From positions 1-31,360 of the IMG/VR virus record IMGVR_UViG_3300032296_001455: a DNA stretch of 31,360 bases. The stretch is one strand, 5' to 3'. Made by a program: the position numbers and the translations under genes. This DNA comes from a virus. The notes under the pieces are model-generated. The model did no database searches, was not told the origin of the DNA, and saw nothing but the letters and a program-made list of their open reading frames with translations. Shown one piece after another: positions 29,025 to 31,360 of this stretch (within the stretch, counting starts at the first letter, position 1; each line of letters starts with the position of its first letter).

Positions 29025-30828
29025 TTGGTTCGGCATCCCTGCCGACGATGCCCCACCGGCAGGCGATGAGCATCCCGAGCAGTTCGCAGTCGAAAGCATG
29101 GTTGTGCTTCACGCCCTGGCGCAACCGCCAGATGGGTTTGCCTCCCTCCTTCACGCGGGTCTCGGAGTTCAACTGCATCACGTAGTCCTCGGTCGCATCC
29201 CGGGCGAAGCTGAAGACCTTGCGCGCGCGCAGGCCGTAGAACAAGTCCTTGCCCGAGAGGTTAGACCAGACCACCAGCGAGGTCGGCTTCTGCACCCCCG
29301 GCACGTGGATCGCGGAAGGCGATTGATAGAACCGGCGGACCATGTCCCCGTTCTTCGTCTTCACGTTGAAATACTCCTGGCCGGAACCCTTGGCGCAACC
29401 CCACCCACGGATGGCGCACTGCTTGTACACCTCCTGCGTGTTGTTGCCGTCACCCGAGTCGACCATGACGAGCTGAGGGTGGACGCCCCACTTGGCCGCC
29501 ATAGCGTCGAGCCCGGTCCAATCGGTCAGGCCGTCGTTCGACAGCACCTTTTCGTAGGTCGCCAGACGGCTGTGCCCGGTGCGACTCCAGCGCCGCACGA
29601 TAATCCAGAAGTGGTCGCCCTGACAATCGATGGCCAGCGTGACGAACGGAACCGACCCGGGCGGGGCTTCCTCCTTGTCGACGATCTGGCCACGCGGCCC
29701 GATGTAGCAGGTGGCCGACCACTCGTCCTTCATGGCGTAGTCAGAGGACTCCGTGCTCACGACGAGTGAGCCTGTCTCGTCCGCCCACGGGAGAGCCAAG
29801 TACTGCTGCTTGAACAGCATCCTGGGCGTGATGTCACCGAGCTCGGCGACCTCCTTCGCCTTGATCATGTCGACGGCCAGAGACCCCCAGCTCGTAGAGG
29901 CGAGAGCGTTGACGTGCAGACCGACGTAGCCTGCCTTCTCCGGCTTGGCCGTGGCGACGAAGCCAGCCCCACGCTCGACCTCGTTCGCGATCGTCCGCAC
30001 CTCGTCATTGTCCTCCAACCGCGCCTTGCAGTGCGGGCACTCGTAGGTCGTGCCGTTCTGCACCTGCTCCAAGTCCCAGCCGTCGATGCCTTTCGCCCCG
30101 TCCGGAAACCTCACAAAATCCCAAGACCACGCACTCGTCTTGGAGCACGCCGGGCACGACATCATCCACTCGCGCTGGTCGGTCATCAGGTAGAACTTCC
30201 AGAACTCCGCCCCTTGTCCTTCGATGTTCCCGGGCTGGCTCTCGTAGACCGCCTTCGACGCGAACGCCGCTGCCTTCAATCGGGACAGAGACATCGCCAC
30301 CGCACCGTTCGGCCACTGCCAGATTTCCGAGCCGAGGACGTAGCGGACGTGCAAGGACTGCAGGTGCTTCTCCGTCGACGCCGATCGGTTGTGAATCAGC
30401 GAGCCGTCAGCGAACCTCAAGGTCCCCGACTTGTCGTTATCGTCGGCGCTCATCTGCGCGCGGATGTCGGCCACCTGCTCGAACAAGGGGCGCAGCTCGT
30501 TCAGCGTGAAACCCTTCGCCTTGTCCTGGCTGTCGAGGTAGATGGCCATCGACGCCCGGCGGTTCGCCATCAGGTAGGTCGCAATCAGTTTCAGCGTCAG
30601 CGTCTTCCCACAGCCGATTGCCCAGGGCATGAACATCCGGCTCGTCGTCGACTGGTTGAAGATGCGGACAGCCTCCGCGATCCACGGCCAGCGCTTCGGG
30701 TTGTACCCGCCGTCGAACACGCCAGCAGGAATCTTCTTCACGTTGTGCCGCAGGTAGTCGACCGGGTCGGACATCGCCGACGGCCTGACCACCGTCAGCC
30801 CTTCGCGGAACAGTTCCTCGGCGTTCAT
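29005..30828 (-). CDS. Large terminase subunit, lambda gpA family
   Basis: The 607-aa packaging motor cuts concatemers at cos and pumps DNA into the head. An ATPase part with P-loop MPWAIGCGKTLTL (about 68-80) is followed by a four-Cys zinc-type insert (CPAC and CPHC pairs). The nuclease part carries acidic residues in LAIDCQGDHFWI, VMVDSGDGNNTQEVY and KHNHAFDCELL, in the order seen in gpA. Start ATG at 30828, in an ATGA overlap with the small subunit stop; a longer frame runs into that gene. Length is close to lambda gpA (641 aa). This family implies cohesive-end packaging. Confidence 0.95.
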   Translation of the reverse strand: MNAEELFREGLTVVRPSAMSDPVDYLRHNVKKIPAGVFDGGYNPKRWPWIAEAVRIFNQSTTSRMFMPWAIGCGKTLTLKLIATYLMANRRASMAIYLDSQDKAKGFTLNELRPLFEQVADIRAQMSADDNDKSGTLRFADGSLIHNRSASTEKHLQSLHVRYVLGSEIWQWPNGAVAMSLSRLKAAAFASKAVYESQPGNIEGQGAEFWKFYLMTDQREWMMSCPACSKTSAWSWDFVRFPDGAKGIDGWDLEQVQNGTTYECPHCKARLEDNDEVRTIANEVERGAGFVATAKPEKAGYVGLHVNALASTSWGSLAVDMIKAKEVAELGDITPRMLFKQQYLALPWADETGSLVVSTESSDYAMKDEWSATCYIGPRGQIVDKEEAPPGSVPFVTLAIDCQGDHFWIIVRRWSRTGHSRLATYEKVLSNDGLTDWTGLDAMAAKWGVHPQLVMVDSGDGNNTQEVYKQCAIRGWGCAKGSGQEYFNVKTKNGDMVRRFYQSPSAIHVPGVQKPTSLVVWSNLSGKDLFYGLRARKVFSFARDATEDYVMQLNSETRVKEGGKPIWRLRQGVKHNHAFDCELLGMLIACRWGIVGRDAEPTRTERQ

Positions 30829-31331
30829 GCTTCGGGCGGGCGGAAGGCGTCCGCCGCGTTCGCAATCTTCTCCCGGGCTTCGAGCGCCCAAGCCGTCAGG
30901 ACAGTGATGGCCTTGATGGGGTCTTTCGGGTTTGAGTTCTCGCCGCACTCCGAGGCCAGCGCGTCCAGCCGCTCGACGATCAGGCCAGCCAGACGGAGCA
31001 TCGCTTCGCGCGCTTCGGTCGCTTCGATTCTGTCACGAGCTGCGAGGGCTCTGCGTTCAGACTCTTCTTGCAGTGCCACCAGTTGCTTCAGGCTCTGGCC
31101 ATACGTGACCTGATACTTCCCGGTCTCGGCATCACCGGCTCTGAGCATCCGCTCGTACTTCTCGCGGGCGAGCACGACCAGGCTCTCGTGCTTGCTGATC
31201 GTCTCGGCGAAGTTCGCGTCGGGGATTCCCTCCACGTCGAGGGATTCCCTTTCCTTTTTCGGTCGCCCCGGCTTGCGCTTGGTTTCCACCAAATCAGAAA
31301 CAGGCGTTTTTTCCTCGTTTTCAAAAGTCAT
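30825..31331 (-). CDS. Small terminase subunit candidate
   Basis: The 168-aa protein starts with a disordered acidic stretch and the AT-hook-like KRKPGRPKK, then helical sequence with repeated charged segments (LVVLAREKYERMLRAGDAET, LKQLVALQEESERRALAARD), and a C-terminal helix ending FRPPEA. Small terminases bind the packaging site and hold the large subunit; DNA binding via the basic segment fits. It is the first gene from the right end, 19 bp from the terminal repeat, and overlaps the large subunit by ATGA. Leader lacks a Shine-Dalgarno sequence and has a run of six T and four A before the ATG. Confidence 0.8.
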   Translation of the reverse strand: MTFENEEKTPVSDLVETKRKPGRPKKERESLDVEGIPDANFAETISKHESLVVLAREKYERMLRAGDAETGKYQVTYGQSLKQLVALQEESERRALAARDRIEATEAREAMLRLAGLIVERLDALASECGENSNPKDPIKAITVLTAWALEAREKIANAADAFRPPEA

Positions 31332-31349
31332 GTTTTAAAAAAGAGCGGG

Positions 31350-31360
31350 GTGGCAAGCCA
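31350..31360. repeat. Right terminal repeat, candidate cos end
   Basis: Exact copy of bases 1-11 (GTGGCAAGCCA), ending the window 19 bp upstream of the small terminase start. In lambda-like phages cos lies just before the small terminase gene, as here. Inferred cos end. Confidence 0.6.

Noticed and set aside
29914-31113. A 399-codon plus-strand open frame
   Set aside because: Antisense to the two terminase genes; Arg/Val/Leu-rich shadow translation.

Overview
The window looks like the complete or near-complete genome of a tailed double-stranded DNA phage. It carries the full head, tail, lysis and replication gene set of a small siphovirus-like phage. The large terminase is of the lambda gpA type, which cuts at cos sites. 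The first 11 bases of the window recur exactly as its last 11 bases and form part of a near-perfect 12-bp dyad, as expected for a cos end. The DNA is GC-rich. A lipobox protein with membrane anchors in the lysis cassette points to a host with two membranes (Gram-negative type). I see no integrase, repressor, tRNA, DNA polymerase or RNA polymerase, so the phage probably uses host polymerases and may be strictly lytic. The host cannot be named from the sequence.

Layout, best read on the minus strand from the right end. Packaging and head (31331 to 24710): small and large terminase, gpW-like joiner, portal, S49 protease, coiled-coil scaffold candidate, major capsid protein, a terminator, and connector/completion genes. 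Tail (24710 to 15054): terminator, tube, chaperone candidate, a very short tape-measure candidate, several unrecognised tail genes, a collagen-like fibre, and two small genes after it. Lysis (15057 to 13549): a 43-aa membrane protein, a lipoprotein with three C-terminal membrane segments (spanin candidate), a holin candidate and a second membrane protein, closed by a strong hairpin at 13511-13541. Recombination (13456 to 10961): ATP-dependent DNA ligase, RecE-type exonuclease, RecT annealase, then a terminator. Nucleotide and regulatory genes (10865 to 8802): HExxH protein, dNMP kinase, metallophosphoesterase, winged-helix/MerR-like protein. Replication (5359 to 865): SF2 helicase, VRR-NUC nuclease, terminator, TOPRIM primase-helicase. 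A 327-bp non-coding region at 538-864 has phased iterons and an AT-rich stretch and is the best origin candidate. A small HTH gene lies next to the left end.

One block runs the other way: eleven tightly packed plus-strand genes at 5465-8719. They are mostly small and unrecognised and end with a lysozyme-like protein, which is therefore far from the holin. The block ends at a tetraloop terminator.

The most unusual signals are two leader motifs directly before start codons, where a Shine-Dalgarno sequence would be expected. TCCCGCAC, 0-3 nt before the start, marks replication, recombination and plus-block genes. CCCGAA-N8-CAATA followed by a TATA-containing start region marks four structural genes, with exactly conserved spacing. 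They look like early and late expression signals of a system I do not recognise.
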